A stretch of 64,000 nt of DNA, taken from NCBI GenBank assembly GCA_045595445.1, contig JAZOAK010000002.1:41588-105587 (forward strand), written 5' to 3'. The notes below the pieces were generated by a model. It was not told the DNA's origin. It was given only the letters and a program-made list of their open reading frames with translations, and did not search any database. Shown piece by piece: positions 40,076-49,154 of this stretch (within the stretch, counting starts at the first letter, position 1; each line of letters starts with the position of its first letter). Source of the stretch: RGIG3009 sp045595445 (GTDB lineage Bacteria > Bacillota > Clostridia > Oscillospirales > Acutalibacteraceae). Position numbers and translations under genes: made by a program.

Positions 40076-41743
40076 ATGTCAGAAGAACGTATCAGTAATT
40101 TTATTCACGATATTATCGACGAGGAATTAAAGCCGAACGGCCGTTGCTACGGCATGCAGGTACACACTCGTTTTCCGCCGGAGCCGAACGGCTATCTGCA
40201 CATCGGCCATGCCAAAGCCATCTGCATTGATTTCGGCACAGCAGAAAAGTACGGCGGCATCTGCAATCTGCGTATGGATGACACCAATCCCACCAAGGAA
40301 GACGTCGAATACGTCGATGCGATCCAAGAGGATATTCATTGGTTGGGTTACGACTGGGACGATCGTTTCTATTACGCATCGGATTATTTTGATACGATGT
40401 ACGAGATCGCTGTATCGCTCATCAAACGCGGGCTCGCCTACGTGTGCGAACTTTCACCGGAACAGATGCGTGAAAACCGTGGAGATCTCACCCATCCCGC
40501 TGTCAGCCCATACCGTGATCGCCCCATGGAAGAAAGCCTGGATCTGTTCACACGGATGCGTAACGGCGAGTTCCCGGATGGTGCCATGACACTTCGTGCT
40601 AAGATCGATCTTGCCAGCGGTAACTTTAACATGCGCGATCCGGTCATTTACCGTATCAATCATTCACATCATCACCGCCAAGGTGATAAGTGGTGCATCT
40701 ATCCGATGTATGACTTTGCCCATCCGTTGGAAGATGCTATCGAGGGGATTACCCATTCCCTGTGCTCGCTTGAATTTGAAGATCACCGCCCTCTGTATAA
40801 CTGGTTTGCGGAACACGCCGAGTTGGAGGGTAATCCCCGCCAGATCGAATTTGCGCGTCTTAACATCAACTACACCGTAATGTCCAAACGCAAACTGCGT
40901 AAATTAGTGGAAGAAAACTTTGTGTCGGGATGGGACGATCCGCGTATGCCCACCCTGCGCGGTCTGCGTCGTCGCGGATATACGCCGGCTTCCATTCGCA
41001 ATTTTATTGAGCGTGTGGGTGTTGCCAAGGTGCCCAGCACCGTTGAAATCGCCCTTTTAGAGCATTGCCTGCGTGAGGATCTCAACGAGAATGCTACCCG
41101 CGCGATGGCGGTATTGCATCCGGTCAAGTTGACACTGACCAACTATCCTGAGGGTCAGTCGGAAGTCTTCCAAATGGAAAGCCATCCGTATTACCCCGAA
41201 CGTGGTACGCACGACGTCTCCTTCTCTCGCACTTTGTGGGTGGAACGCGACGACTTCATGGAGGAACCGGTCAAAGGCTATTTCCGTTTGTTCCCCGGCA
41301 ATGAAGTCCGTTTGAAATCCGCTTACGTGGTACGTTGCACCGGATGTGTGAAAGACGATGACGGAAACGTTGTGGAAATTTTGGCAACCTACGATCCCGA
41401 TACCAAAGGCGGCAATACCCCGGACGGTCGCAAAGTAAAAGGCACCATTCACTGGGTAGACGCCGCTACGGCAAAAGATGCCGAGGTACGGTTGTACTCT
41501 TCCCTCTTCCTGGATGCCGAACCCGAAGCCGGCGATCAGGATTTCTTAGAGGTGTTAAACAAGGATTCCCTTGAGAAATTAACAAACTGCAAAATCGAAG
41601 CCGGTATTCTGCCTGCTGAGGCACCCGCGGCATTCCAATTCCTGCGGCTCGGCTATTTTTGCATTGATAACGTGGACAGCACCAACGACCGTCCCGTTTT
41701 CAACCGCTCTGTATCGCTCAAAGACAGTTTCAACAAAAAATAA
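40076..41743 (+). CDS. glnS: Glutamine-tRNA ligase
   Basis: A 555-residue class I synthetase that charges tRNA-Gln directly. The HIGH motif is PPEPNGYLHIGHAKA (about residues 34-48), and the KMSKS loop reads VMSKRKL. LRMDDTNP, GWDDPRMPTLRGLRRRG and the C-terminal double beta-barrel with FNRSVSLKD are diagnostic. Most Firmicutes lack this enzyme and use GatCAB transamidation, so its presence suggests acquisition in an ancestor. ATG 40076 follows CAGGAGG. It is co-transcribed with gltX and ends at a strong terminator. Confidence 0.96.
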   Translation: MSEERISNFIHDIIDEELKPNGRCYGMQVHTRFPPEPNGYLHIGHAKAICIDFGTAEKYGGICNLRMDDTNPTKEDVEYVDAIQEDIHWLGYDWDDRFYYASDYFDTMYEIAVSLIKRGLAYVCELSPEQMRENRGDLTHPAVSPYRDRPMEESLDLFTRMRNGEFPDGAMTLRAKIDLASGNFNMRDPVIYRINHSHHHRQGDKWCIYPMYDFAHPLEDAIEGITHSLCSLEFEDHRPLYNWFAEHAELEGNPRQIEFARLNINYTVMSKRKLRKLVEENFVSGWDDPRMPTLRGLRRRGYTPASIRNFIERVGVAKVPSTVEIALLEHCLREDLNENATRAMAVLHPVKLTLTNYPEGQSEVFQMESHPYYPERGTHDVSFSRTLWVERDDFMEEPVKGYFRLFPGNEVRLKSAYVVRCTGCVKDDDGNVVEILATYDPDTKGGNTPDGRKVKGTIHWVDAATAKDAEVRLYSSLFLDAEPEAGDQDFLEVLNKDSLEKLTNCKIEAGILPAEAPAAFQFLRLGYFCIDNVDSTNDRPVFNRSVSLKDSFNKK

Positions 41744-41754
41744 GTTCACTACCA

Positions 41755-41788
41755 AAAAGCGCTTGGAGAGTTCTCTCCAAGCGCTTTT
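41755..41788. terminator. Bidirectional terminator
   Basis: AAAAGCGCTTGGAGAG, loop TT, CTCTCCAAGCGCTTTT. It is shared by glnS and the convergent DUF624 gene. Confidence 0.93.
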
Positions 41789-41796
41789 CATTTATA

Positions 41797-42765
41797 TTAG
41801 ATCGTGCCGTCGTCGTCACTGTCTTTCATGTTTTTCTGCAAACGGCGACCTTTTCGCATTTCATCGGCATTGTATTGCTTCGGAATACTCTCGGAGATCG
41901 GTTCTTCTTTTCCGACATCTTTGAAGATCACGTTGGGGTCCTCCTGTTCAGCATCCTCGTCAACTAACGCTTTGGGAGCTTCCTCAATATCTAAGTTGAG
42001 ATCGTGACGCTTATCCATATCCTCCTCGGGATGTTCTTGGTAATACGGATCGATAATCGTCCGCTTGATGAGCGGAAAGATGGTGAACTGGATAAGGAAT
42101 GAACGGAATGCCGGGAATAATAACACGTATAAAACCACCAGCGGCGCAAGCACGTACCAGAAATAATTGAGTAACAGCACCGCAACCAAGGCATAGACAG
42201 CAAGTAAGGATAATGTGATAATGATATTTCCCTTAAAGCCGGCAATGGCAAGCAAAAGGCTATTCTTCCATACCTGCTTAAACGAAAGCTTGAACGTAAT
42301 GATCTGCATGTATAAATAATACCGCGTATAAGTAAATATCACCACAAGGAAAAAGGAAACCGCAAAGAACAACAGCGGCATGATTTCAAATCCTTGTACC
42401 GCATTCATCCAATCCCACGCGTAGATAATATCAAAAATCAAGCACGCGCTGATAACGAGTTCCAGAATACCGGTCGCCAGTGCTTGTTTCCAATTCTTTT
42501 TGATGGTATCAAAAAAATCGGAAGGCAGAAAAACGTGCTTTTCCCTTGCATAATTGCGGGTAACGAAAGTAAGACCGGCCTCGGCCAATCCGCGCGTTAC
42601 CACGGGGAGTGACACCAGCGCATACAACATATTAGCGATAATCAATCTGAAAAACTTTCGAAAATACAACTCCCAAAACAGGAAAAACCGTTTCTTTTTC
42701 GGCTCATTTTTGGAAACACCGGGACCCGGCTTACTTGCATCAAACATCCCGAAAAAGCCTGCCAT
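41797..42765 (-). CDS. DUF624/YesL family membrane protein
   Basis: A 322-residue membrane protein with about five or six helices between residues 30 and 235. The YALVSLPVVTRGLAEAGLTFVTRNYAR segment is the kind found in DUF624 (YesL). A cytoplasmic acidic tail of about 80 residues, rich in D/E, is longer than usual. ATG 42765 follows AAAGGAG; an upstream in-frame extension of 25 residues has no site. It lies 19 bases after the SpoIIM-like gene, forming a two-gene operon. Function unknown; in B. subtilis YesL lies in a polysaccharide-use cluster. Confidence 0.8.
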   Translation of the reverse strand: MAGFFGMFDASKPGPGVSKNEPKKKRFFLFWELYFRKFFRLIIANMLYALVSLPVVTRGLAEAGLTFVTRNYAREKHVFLPSDFFDTIKKNWKQALATGILELVISACLIFDIIYAWDWMNAVQGFEIMPLLFFAVSFFLVVIFTYTRYYLYMQIITFKLSFKQVWKNSLLLAIAGFKGNIIITLSLLAVYALVAVLLLNYFWYVLAPLVVLYVLLFPAFRSFLIQFTIFPLIKRTIIDPYYQEHPEEDMDKRHDLNLDIEEAPKALVDEDAEQEDPNVIFKDVGKEEPISESIPKQYNADEMRKGRRLQKNMKDSDDDGTI

Positions 42766-42784
42766 ATAAAACACTCCTTTTGTT

Positions 42785-43393
42785 TTACGACAATAATCCT
42801 CCAAGCAGAAGGCGTAATAGTACATCCAGTGCACCTGCACCGAGAATGAATGCCAGCAGCATCAAAAAACGCAAACAGTACAAACGAAAATCCTGCCACA
42901 GACCGCCGCACCGTGCCGAGCGCGGCAATAACTGTACTGCCATCAGAAGCGTCAACCGCAACGATTCAGAACACGCCATCAGAAGCGCAACCAACTCCAT
43001 GATCGCAGGCGGTAACAGTACGACGGCAAGAACAAGCCACCCGCTCAACCCGCTTTGCGCGTAATAGGCCTCGCTGAAACCAAGTCCGATCCCCCAAAAG
43101 ATCGGCACTAAGAATATGATCGGTGCGCCAAAAGCGGATACACCAGAAAAAAAGACCAGTACCAGCAAACATAACGGCTGAAAGCAGAAGGAGAGCCACT
43201 GTGAAAACACACTTGCGAAATCACTCTTGACGGGTGTTAACGGCAACAGCGCCCACCATTCGGTCGGCAGGGTTTCCGACAATGGTGCATATAACACCAT
43301 TCCAGCGATGCAGCCAATCAGCGGTAACAACAGGAATAGGAGTAACCGCCGATGCTGATTTACAAAACTTCCGATAGAGTTTGTCCGTTTCAT
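42785..43393 (-). CDS. SpoIIM-like membrane protein
   Basis: A 202-residue protein with about five membrane helices. The central stretch, FFSGVSAFGAPIIFLVPIFWG followed by LGFSEAYYAQSG and VLLPPAIMELVALLMA, parallels SpoIIM of B. subtilis in helix order and in the G-x-P and LLPP turns. SpoIIM acts with SpoIID and SpoIIP in septal peptidoglycan remodelling during engulfment. Without spoIID or spoIIP nearby, a non-sporulation paralogue is possible. ATG 43393 follows AAAGGAC. Confidence 0.7.
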   Translation of the reverse strand: MKRTNSIGSFVNQHRRLLLFLLLPLIGCIAGMVLYAPLSETLPTEWWALLPLTPVKSDFASVFSQWLSFCFQPLCLLVLVFFSGVSAFGAPIIFLVPIFWGIGLGFSEAYYAQSGLSGWLVLAVVLLPPAIMELVALLMACSESLRLTLLMAVQLLPRSARCGGLWQDFRLYCLRFLMLLAFILGAGALDVLLRLLLGGLLS

Positions 43394-43470
43394 ACGTGTC
43401 CGTCCTTTCTGTTACACAAACACTATATGCCCCGAAAGGATCGGATATGACGCTCTATCTTCTAACAAAA

Positions 43471-43494
43471 GCGGGACGAAATTATCCGTCCCGC
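43471..43494 (-). terminator. Terminator of yajC-TIGR04086
   Basis: On the minus strand, GCGGGACG and CGTCCCGC pair around an 8-nt loop, followed by TTTTGTTAG. Confidence 0.8.
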
Positions 43495-43498
43495 TCGG

Positions 43499-43897
43499 TC
43501 AACGTCTTGTCTTAACATTTACGCCAAGCACACCGCCAAGCGCACCAAAACCGATGGTAAGCGCTGCTTTCAGCAACATCATGCTTCCACGAAGCTCCTG
43601 CGACGAAAGCATACCCGCAACCGTGATAAGTAAAAACAGTAACAAGCCAACGCCGGCGCCATACAACAATCCTCGCTCATGCGATAGCCTTGCCGTGGCA
43701 AAGCCGCTCGCAAACGCACCGATCGCCACCGCCGCGAGAGCGATAGGAGTCACCGCCGATGCGGGCAAAATACCGGTTGTCATAACAGCGGCGGCAATCA
43801 ATAGAATAACCACACACGCCATTACACCGATACCAAGCCCCATCCAAAGCGGACGCAGAATTTTGGTTGCTGGTGAAACCTCTTTGCGAGTGCCCAT
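43499..43897 (-). CDS. TIGR04086 family membrane protein
   Basis: A 132-residue protein with four membrane helices. The spacing and small-residue-rich helices match the TIGR04086 family of Firmicutes, whose genes commonly follow yajC as here. These include GLGIGVMACVVILLIAAAV, AAVAIGAFASGFATARL with its short basic loop, and the final GFGALGGVLGVNV. ATG 43897 follows GGGGGAAAG; an extension of 22 residues upstream is unlikely. Function is not known. Confidence 0.8.
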   Translation of the reverse strand: MGTRKEVSPATKILRPLWMGLGIGVMACVVILLIAAAVMTTGILPASAVTPIALAAVAIGAFASGFATARLSHERGLLYGAGVGLLLFLLITVAGMLSSQELRGSMMLLKAALTIGFGALGGVLGVNVKTRR

Positions 43898-43972
43898 ACA
43901 CTTTCCCCCTACGCGAATATTAGGTAGTATACCTATATTCCGCCGCAAAGGAAAATATGTCACGCGTAAAGA

Positions 43973-44344
43973 TTAGATATCGTCATCGTCGTCATCGTCA
44001 TCGTTGGCATCGTGAACCGTGTCACAGCTCTGCAACGCCCACTTTTTGATGACCATCTTATTGCGATCCGCGCCGGTCTCAATGACGAACTCGTCTTCTT
44101 TGATATTCACAATACGACCACGAATACCACCAATCGTGGTGATCTCATCACCGACACGAATGCTCTCACGCATTTTCTGCTCTTCTTTTTGTTTTTTCTT
44201 CTGCGGACGGATCATGAGGAAATACATGACCACGAACAACAGAGCCATCATAATCAACGGCATGAAGGAACCCAACCCACCGGCGGCGGTCGCTTCACCT
44301 GCGGCAGCAGTGGTATCTGCTGCCAAGGAATACAAATCAAACAT
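43973..44344 (-). CDS. yajC: Preprotein translocase subunit YajC
   Basis: A 123-residue accessory subunit of the Sec translocon. One membrane helix (about residues 28-45) is followed by the signature FLMIRPQKKKQKEEQ. A compact domain comes next, with VGDEITTIGGIRGRI and the DRNKMVIKKWAL-like strand. The C-terminus is an unusual run of eight aspartates before the last residue. ATG 44344 follows TAGGAGG. It has its own promoter and is followed by the TIGR04086 gene. Confidence 0.95.
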   Translation of the reverse strand: MFDLYSLAADTTAAAGEATAAGGLGSFMPLIMMALLFVVMYFLMIRPQKKKQKEEQKMRESIRVGDEITTIGGIRGRIVNIKEDEFVIETGADRNKMVIKKWALQSCDTVHDANDDDDDDDDI

Positions 44345-44375
44345 AGTTTATTACCTCCTAAAATAATACCTTTTC

Positions 44376-44404
44376 AGTATACAGGATTTCATGACCGATA
44401 GCAA
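44376..44404 (-). promoter_or_regulatory. Promoter of yajC
   Basis: On the minus strand, TTGCTA at 44404-44399, a 17-bp spacer, and TATACT at 44381-44376. It makes yajC independent of the queA-tgt transcript. Confidence 0.65.
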
Positions 44405-44439
44405 GACATAGACAGAAAAATTTTCAAAATCTTCATTTT

Positions 44440-46854
44440 TTATCGAATATCATATACGCTGCGCAGGGTCACGGTGTTAACGTCACCCTCCAACACGGTC
44501 ACCGTTTTGCTGCCCGCATTCATATCGAAATAGTTATCACTCAATACAAAATCACCGTCAGGTGAATCAATTTCAACCGATTTTGCATATGCATCGGCAA
44601 AAACGGTGATCTCGTTACCATTGATCTCATAGCGGAGCTTCGGATCTTGGAAATTATAGTGTTTCGGAGCTGTGAACAACACCGTCCCCTCAGAAACCAC
44701 TACGCCGTCCACCTCAAACGCATAACTCAAATAGTTGTTTAGCACGTCCGTTTTCTTAAAATCCATGTTTTCAAGCCACACGGATGTCAGCGCAGGCACC
44801 GTGATGTGTTCACTGCCGCTTTGCAAGATTTTGCTGTCCGCTGAACGCAACTCCCATTTCACCATGCCGGATACGTCGTTCATCGTTTCATTGGCAACAC
44901 ACAGATGCGCCTGCGTACTGTAATCACGGAATCCTTGCTCCATTGCCGCATACGGACGAGTGGTGGTCTCGCCTATCTCCTCACAGGAAATCATGATGGG
45001 CGAAAAGAAGCGCTTGGCAACGTATTGCAACGCCTTATACCGTCCAAAGGAATCGATGCTCGCCCAAGAAGGACCCGGCCAAATATCGTTCAACTGCCAA
45101 TACAGAGCACCCATACATCTGCCGCGATGACGGCGAAGATGCTCCACGCAGTTGCGGATGGCATCCGCTTGGATCAATTGAGAAGCATATAACAGCGTAC
45201 CGAAATCGGTCGGATACAAATACACGTCCGCCATAGGTCCAATAATTTTTTTCGTGGCGCCGTTACTGCGCTGATGCAGATCCATAATACGGCTATAAAT
45301 GTTGCGATCGCCTTCTTCAGTAAAGGCATTAATCGTCTTCTCACACGGGAAAGATTGATAACCAAACTCGCTCAAATAGCGGAAATAATGATTGCGATAT
45401 TCGATCGCCGGTTTACTGCTGTGCCACACCTGCCAATAGTGGCAATCGCCGTAATTCTCATTAGTGGGATCGTTAAACGAACCAAACGAACTTGGTGAAG
45501 ACGGCACGTACGGCAGATACGGGCAAACCTCTTTAATCACATCAGGGATAAGGTGCTCAAATATTTGAATATAATTGGCTTGGCACGCCTCGCGCACCCG
45601 CTCATCGCGCGTATCGTGTTCCAGCATCTCCTCTACTTCGTTGTTGCCGGAGAGAAGCGCTATACACGCGTGATGCCGCGTGCGGATAAGGTTGTCCCGA
45701 ACCTCGGCAACGATGTTTTCGTGCATTTTACGATCTCTCGGGACCTCCATACAAGCAAACATCATATCATAGAAGACAAGCAAACCCAACTCATCGCACA
45801 GGTCAAAGAAGAAATCGTGCGGATAAAAACCGCCGCCCCAAATACGAATAGTATTGAAATTGCACTCGACACAGTGCCGCAAAAGCGTTTTACTGCGTTC
45901 TTTGGTGATGCGCGTCAGAATATTGTCCTCAGGGATATAATCCGCACCCATTGCAAAAATACGCACGCCGTTCACTTCGTGGCAGAAACTCTCGCCATAT
46001 TCATCTTTTTCGCGAACAAGTTTAATTTCACGCAAACCGATACGTTTTGTATCCGCGTCAACGACCGCGCCGTTTTCATACAGTTCCACCGAAACGGTGT
46101 AAAGATGTGCTTTGCCGAAACCGTTGGGCCACCAAAGCATAGGATCTTTGATTTCGCTTTCGGTATTTGCCGACAAGGTAAACACCTTGCCATCGGGCGC
46201 GGTAACGGTAACGCGAATATCCGCCGTCCCCCGCTCTGTTGTAACGCATGGTGTTACAAACACCTTGTCATCATCGTGTCGCTGCAGGATATGAACATCC
46301 GATAATCTATCTGAATCGACAATCACGAGGCAGATATCTTTCCAAATACCTGCATCGGGCAGACGGGGACCCCAGTCCCATCCCATCATACAGCTTGCTT
46401 TGCGGATATAGTTAAACCCTACCAAAGCATCCCACGGCGCTCTGAGCGGCTCTTTTTCGTGCAGTGCTTTAATGTATTTATTGGGAGAATAAAAACGTGC
46501 AACAATTTCATTTTCGCCCGCTTTAAGAACATCCGTCACATCGAATTCATACACGCGATGCATATTATCGGTATACGCCACGTGTGTACCGTTAAGATAC
46601 AGATCACAAAGCGTATCTAACCCTTCACACCGCAATAAAACCTTTGCATCGGGCACCTGAAAATCAAACACTTTAGAAAACGTAAAATCATTTTCCAAAA
46701 TTTTTGTTGCTTCCAGCTCGTTATCGCGATAATACGGATCGGGCATCAAATCATTGTCCAGTAAAAAGGAATAGACAGAACCGGGCACAGTTCCCTCGCA
46801 GGAATAGCCGCCGCCCTCCAGATGCCACTGTCCGTTTAAAGAATGTGTTTTCAC
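44440..46854 (-). CDS. Beta-mannosidase, GH2 family
   Basis: An 804-residue glycoside hydrolase of family 2, beta-mannosidase type. It has a sugar-binding N-terminal jelly roll (LNGQWHLEGG ... VPGSVYSFLL), an immunoglobulin-like linker, and a TIM barrel. The acid/base Glu lies in LLSGNNEVEE and the nucleophile in LSEFGYQSFP. MGWDWGPRLPDAGIW is typical of beta-mannosidases. No signal peptide is present, so it is cytoplasmic and would process imported mannose-linked oligosaccharides. The start is GTG 46854, after AAGGAGG. It sits between tgt and yajC, with no transporter or regulator nearby. Confidence 0.93.
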   Translation of the reverse strand: MKTHSLNGQWHLEGGGYSCEGTVPGSVYSFLLDNDLMPDPYYRDNELEATKILENDFTFSKVFDFQVPDAKVLLRCEGLDTLCDLYLNGTHVAYTDNMHRVYEFDVTDVLKAGENEIVARFYSPNKYIKALHEKEPLRAPWDALVGFNYIRKASCMMGWDWGPRLPDAGIWKDICLVIVDSDRLSDVHILQRHDDDKVFVTPCVTTERGTADIRVTVTAPDGKVFTLSANTESEIKDPMLWWPNGFGKAHLYTVSVELYENGAVVDADTKRIGLREIKLVREKDEYGESFCHEVNGVRIFAMGADYIPEDNILTRITKERSKTLLRHCVECNFNTIRIWGGGFYPHDFFFDLCDELGLLVFYDMMFACMEVPRDRKMHENIVAEVRDNLIRTRHHACIALLSGNNEVEEMLEHDTRDERVREACQANYIQIFEHLIPDVIKEVCPYLPYVPSSPSSFGSFNDPTNENYGDCHYWQVWHSSKPAIEYRNHYFRYLSEFGYQSFPCEKTINAFTEEGDRNIYSRIMDLHQRSNGATKKIIGPMADVYLYPTDFGTLLYASQLIQADAIRNCVEHLRRHRGRCMGALYWQLNDIWPGPSWASIDSFGRYKALQYVAKRFFSPIMISCEEIGETTTRPYAAMEQGFRDYSTQAHLCVANETMNDVSGMVKWELRSADSKILQSGSEHITVPALTSVWLENMDFKKTDVLNNYLSYAFEVDGVVVSEGTVLFTAPKHYNFQDPKLRYEINGNEITVFADAYAKSVEIDSPDGDFVLSDNYFDMNAGSKTVTVLEGDVNTVTLRSVYDIR

Positions 46855-46866
46855 GCAGTTGCCTCC

Positions 46867-47994
46867 TTATATTCTACGATCCAAAACACCGACGTAGCGG
46901 TTATAAAACTCCTCAAAAGTACCCTCATCCAGCGCAGTACGAATCCGTTCCATCAGAGTGTTATAGAAATACAAGTTATGCATCACACACAGCCGCATGG
47001 CGAGCATCTCGTTCGCCTTAAACAAATGGCGAATATACGCACGCGAATGACGGCGGCAGGTTGGACAATCACATTCCTCGTCAAGCGGCAACAGATCGTG
47101 TTCGTATTTTTGATTGAGCATATTGCGGTGGCCGCTCCACGTGAACACGTGCGCGTGTCTGGCATTGCGCGCCGGCATCACGCAGTCGAACAGATCAACA
47201 CCGCGGTGAACACCTTCTAAAATATTTTCCGGTGTTCCGACGCCCATCAAATACCGCGGCTTTTCTTTCGGCATATATGGCTCTACCGCTTCAATGATGC
47301 GGTACATATCCTCTGCCGGCTCACCCACCGCAAGTCCGCCGATGGCATAGCCGTCGAGGTTAAGCTCCGCAATCTCCTGCATATGTGCCACACGCAGATC
47401 GTCAAAGGTACACCCTTGATTGATACCGAACAGCATTTGCTGTTTGTTAATGGTTTCCGGCAACGAATTGAGCCGTTCCATTTCCGCTTGACACCGTTTG
47501 AGCCAGCGTGTCGTGCGCTCGCAAGAGCGGGCAGAATAGTCGTACGGTGCGGGATTTTCCACGCACTCGTCAAACGCCATCGCGATCGTGGACGCTAAAT
47601 TGGATTGGATACGCATACTCTCCTCGGGACCGATGAACAAGCGCCGTCCGTCAATGTGTGAAGAAAAGGTAACCCCCTCTTCTTCAATCTTCCGCAGATT
47701 GGCAAGCGAAAACACTTGAAAACCGCCGCTGTCGGTCAGAATCGGACCTTGCCAACCGGTAAACTTATGTAAGCCTCCCAATTCGTGAACAAGTTTGTCG
47801 CCGGGACGAAGATGCAAATGATAGGTATTGCAAAGCTGTACCTGACACTTGATATCCTTAAGATCGTACGCGGAAACGGCACCCTTAATGGCGCCGCAGG
47901 TTGCGACGTTCATAAATGCAGGTGTCTGTACTGCCCCGTGCGGTGTGTCAAACTCGCCGCGGCGAGCCGCGCCACAGGTTTTTAAAATCTTCAT
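46867..47994 (-). CDS. tgt: Queuine tRNA-ribosyltransferase
   Basis: A 375-residue base-exchange enzyme. It replaces guanine 34 of tRNAs for Asp, Asn, His and Tyr with the queuosine precursor preQ1. The active site is seen in LTDSGGFQVFS (catalytic base) and GVDLFDCVMPARNARH (nucleophile). Zinc ligands are CDCPTC and the later His of CVMHN. ATG 47994 is the natural start. It follows queA by 13 bases. This genome also encodes a GTA tRNA-Tyr in the window, one of the substrates. Confidence 0.97.
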   Translation of the reverse strand: MKILKTCGAARRGEFDTPHGAVQTPAFMNVATCGAIKGAVSAYDLKDIKCQVQLCNTYHLHLRPGDKLVHELGGLHKFTGWQGPILTDSGGFQVFSLANLRKIEEEGVTFSSHIDGRRLFIGPEESMRIQSNLASTIAMAFDECVENPAPYDYSARSCERTTRWLKRCQAEMERLNSLPETINKQQMLFGINQGCTFDDLRVAHMQEIAELNLDGYAIGGLAVGEPAEDMYRIIEAVEPYMPKEKPRYLMGVGTPENILEGVHRGVDLFDCVMPARNARHAHVFTWSGHRNMLNQKYEHDLLPLDEECDCPTCRRHSRAYIRHLFKANEMLAMRLCVMHNLYFYNTLMERIRTALDEGTFEEFYNRYVGVLDRRI

Positions 47995-48007
47995 ACTCTC
48001 TCTCCCG

Positions 48008-49036
48008 TTACAGGATCATCATCGAATCACCAAAGCTGAAAAAGCGATACTGCTCGTTTACGGCATAACGATAGGTATCCATCGTCGTTTCATAACCGGC
48101 AAAAGCGCTGACCAACATAATTAACGTGCTTTCCGGCAAATGAAAATTGGTAATCAGCCCGTCCAAGATCTTGAACTGATAACCGGGATAGATAAAAATG
48201 TCCGTCCAGCCGTCCGCGGGATGAACCAGGCCATCCTCACCCACGCCGACACTTTCCAGTGTACGGCAACTGGTAGTGCCCACAGCAAATACCCGACCGC
48301 CGCCATGTTTGGTTTCATTGATAAGATCTGCCGTTTGTTTGGACAGTTCATAATGTTCCGAATGCATCTTGTGATCCGTAATGTTATCTGCCTTTACAGG
48401 ACGAAACGTTCCCAGTCCCACGTGCAGCGTTACGAATCCGATCTTTACGCCCTTTTTTTGCAATTTCTCCAGTAATTCCGGCGTGAAATGCAAGCCCGCC
48501 GTGGGAGCAGCCGCCGAACCGAGGTCTTTGGAATAGACGGTTTGATAACGTTCTTTGTCTTTCAGTTCGTGCGTAATATAATGCGGGAGCGGCATCTGAC
48601 CGATACGCTCCAAAATCTCATAGAAATTGCCTTCGTAGTGGAATTTTACCAGTCGGTTTCCCTCCGGCGTAACCTCCAAAACATCCGCTTTGAGCAAGCC
48701 GTCTGCAAAGGTCAGTGTATCGCCGGGGCGCGCCTTTCGTCCCGGCCCCGCCAGCACCTCCCAAACGTCGGCACCTTTTGCCGTCAGCAACAGCAATTCG
48801 ACGGCACCGCCGGTCGGTTCACGATGGCCGTATAAGCGCGCCGGCAACACGCGGCTGTCGTTAAGAATTAAACAGTCTCCCGACTGTAAATAGTCCAAAA
48901 TATCATAAAAATGCCGATCTGCGCGCGTACCCGTCTTGCGGTCCAACACCAGCATACGTGAATGATCACGAGGTTCGATCGGCTCTTGCGCGATCAGTTC
49001 CTCCGGCAAATGATAAAAAAAGTCTTGTCGTTTCAT
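48008..49036 (-). CDS. queA: S-adenosylmethionine:tRNA ribosyltransferase-isomerase
   Basis: A 342-residue enzyme that transfers the ribosyl part of SAM to preQ1 in tRNA, forming epoxyqueuosine. The N-terminus DFFYHLPEELIAQEP, ILNDSRVLPARL, the APTAGLHFT segment and ITNFHLPESTLIMLVSAF are all diagnostic. ATG 49036 begins a compact queA-tgt operon whose promoter overlaps the divergent asd promoter. Confidence 0.97.
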   Translation of the reverse strand: MKRQDFFYHLPEELIAQEPIEPRDHSRMLVLDRKTGTRADRHFYDILDYLQSGDCLILNDSRVLPARLYGHREPTGGAVELLLLTAKGADVWEVLAGPGRKARPGDTLTFADGLLKADVLEVTPEGNRLVKFHYEGNFYEILERIGQMPLPHYITHELKDKERYQTVYSKDLGSAAAPTAGLHFTPELLEKLQKKGVKIGFVTLHVGLGTFRPVKADNITDHKMHSEHYELSKQTADLINETKHGGGRVFAVGTTSCRTLESVGVGEDGLVHPADGWTDIFIYPGYQFKILDGLITNFHLPESTLIMLVSAFAGYETTMDTYRYAVNEQYRFFSFGDSMMIL

Positions 49037-49057
49037 GGTTTCTCTCCGCCGAATTTA

Positions 49058-49086
49058 TTGACATCCCAGATATATAATGATACAAT
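49058..49086 (+). promoter_or_regulatory. Promoter of asd-dapA-dapB
   Basis: TTGACA at 49058-49063, a 17-bp spacer, and TACAAT at 49081-49086. The leader is about 60 bases, too short for a lysine riboswitch. Confidence 0.8.
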
Positions 49087-49105
49087 AGTAACCGAAATAA
49101 GTCAA
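49077..49105 (-). promoter_or_regulatory. Promoter of queA
   Basis: On the minus strand, TTGACT at 49105-49100, a 17-bp spacer, and TATCAT at 49082-49077. It overlaps the divergent asd promoter. Confidence 0.6.
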
Positions 49106-49154
49106 GTTAAATCAAGGCTTTACAACAGCAGGTAAATGAGAAAGGAAATCCATT

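Noticed and set aside
49073..49078. TATAAT as -10 of the asd promoter
   Set aside because: It is only 9 bases from the TTGACA box. TACAAT at 49081 gives the correct 17-bp spacing.
49087..49154. Lysine riboswitch or T-box before asd
   Set aside because: The predicted leader is about 60 bases with no terminator hairpin or T-box sequence, too short for either.
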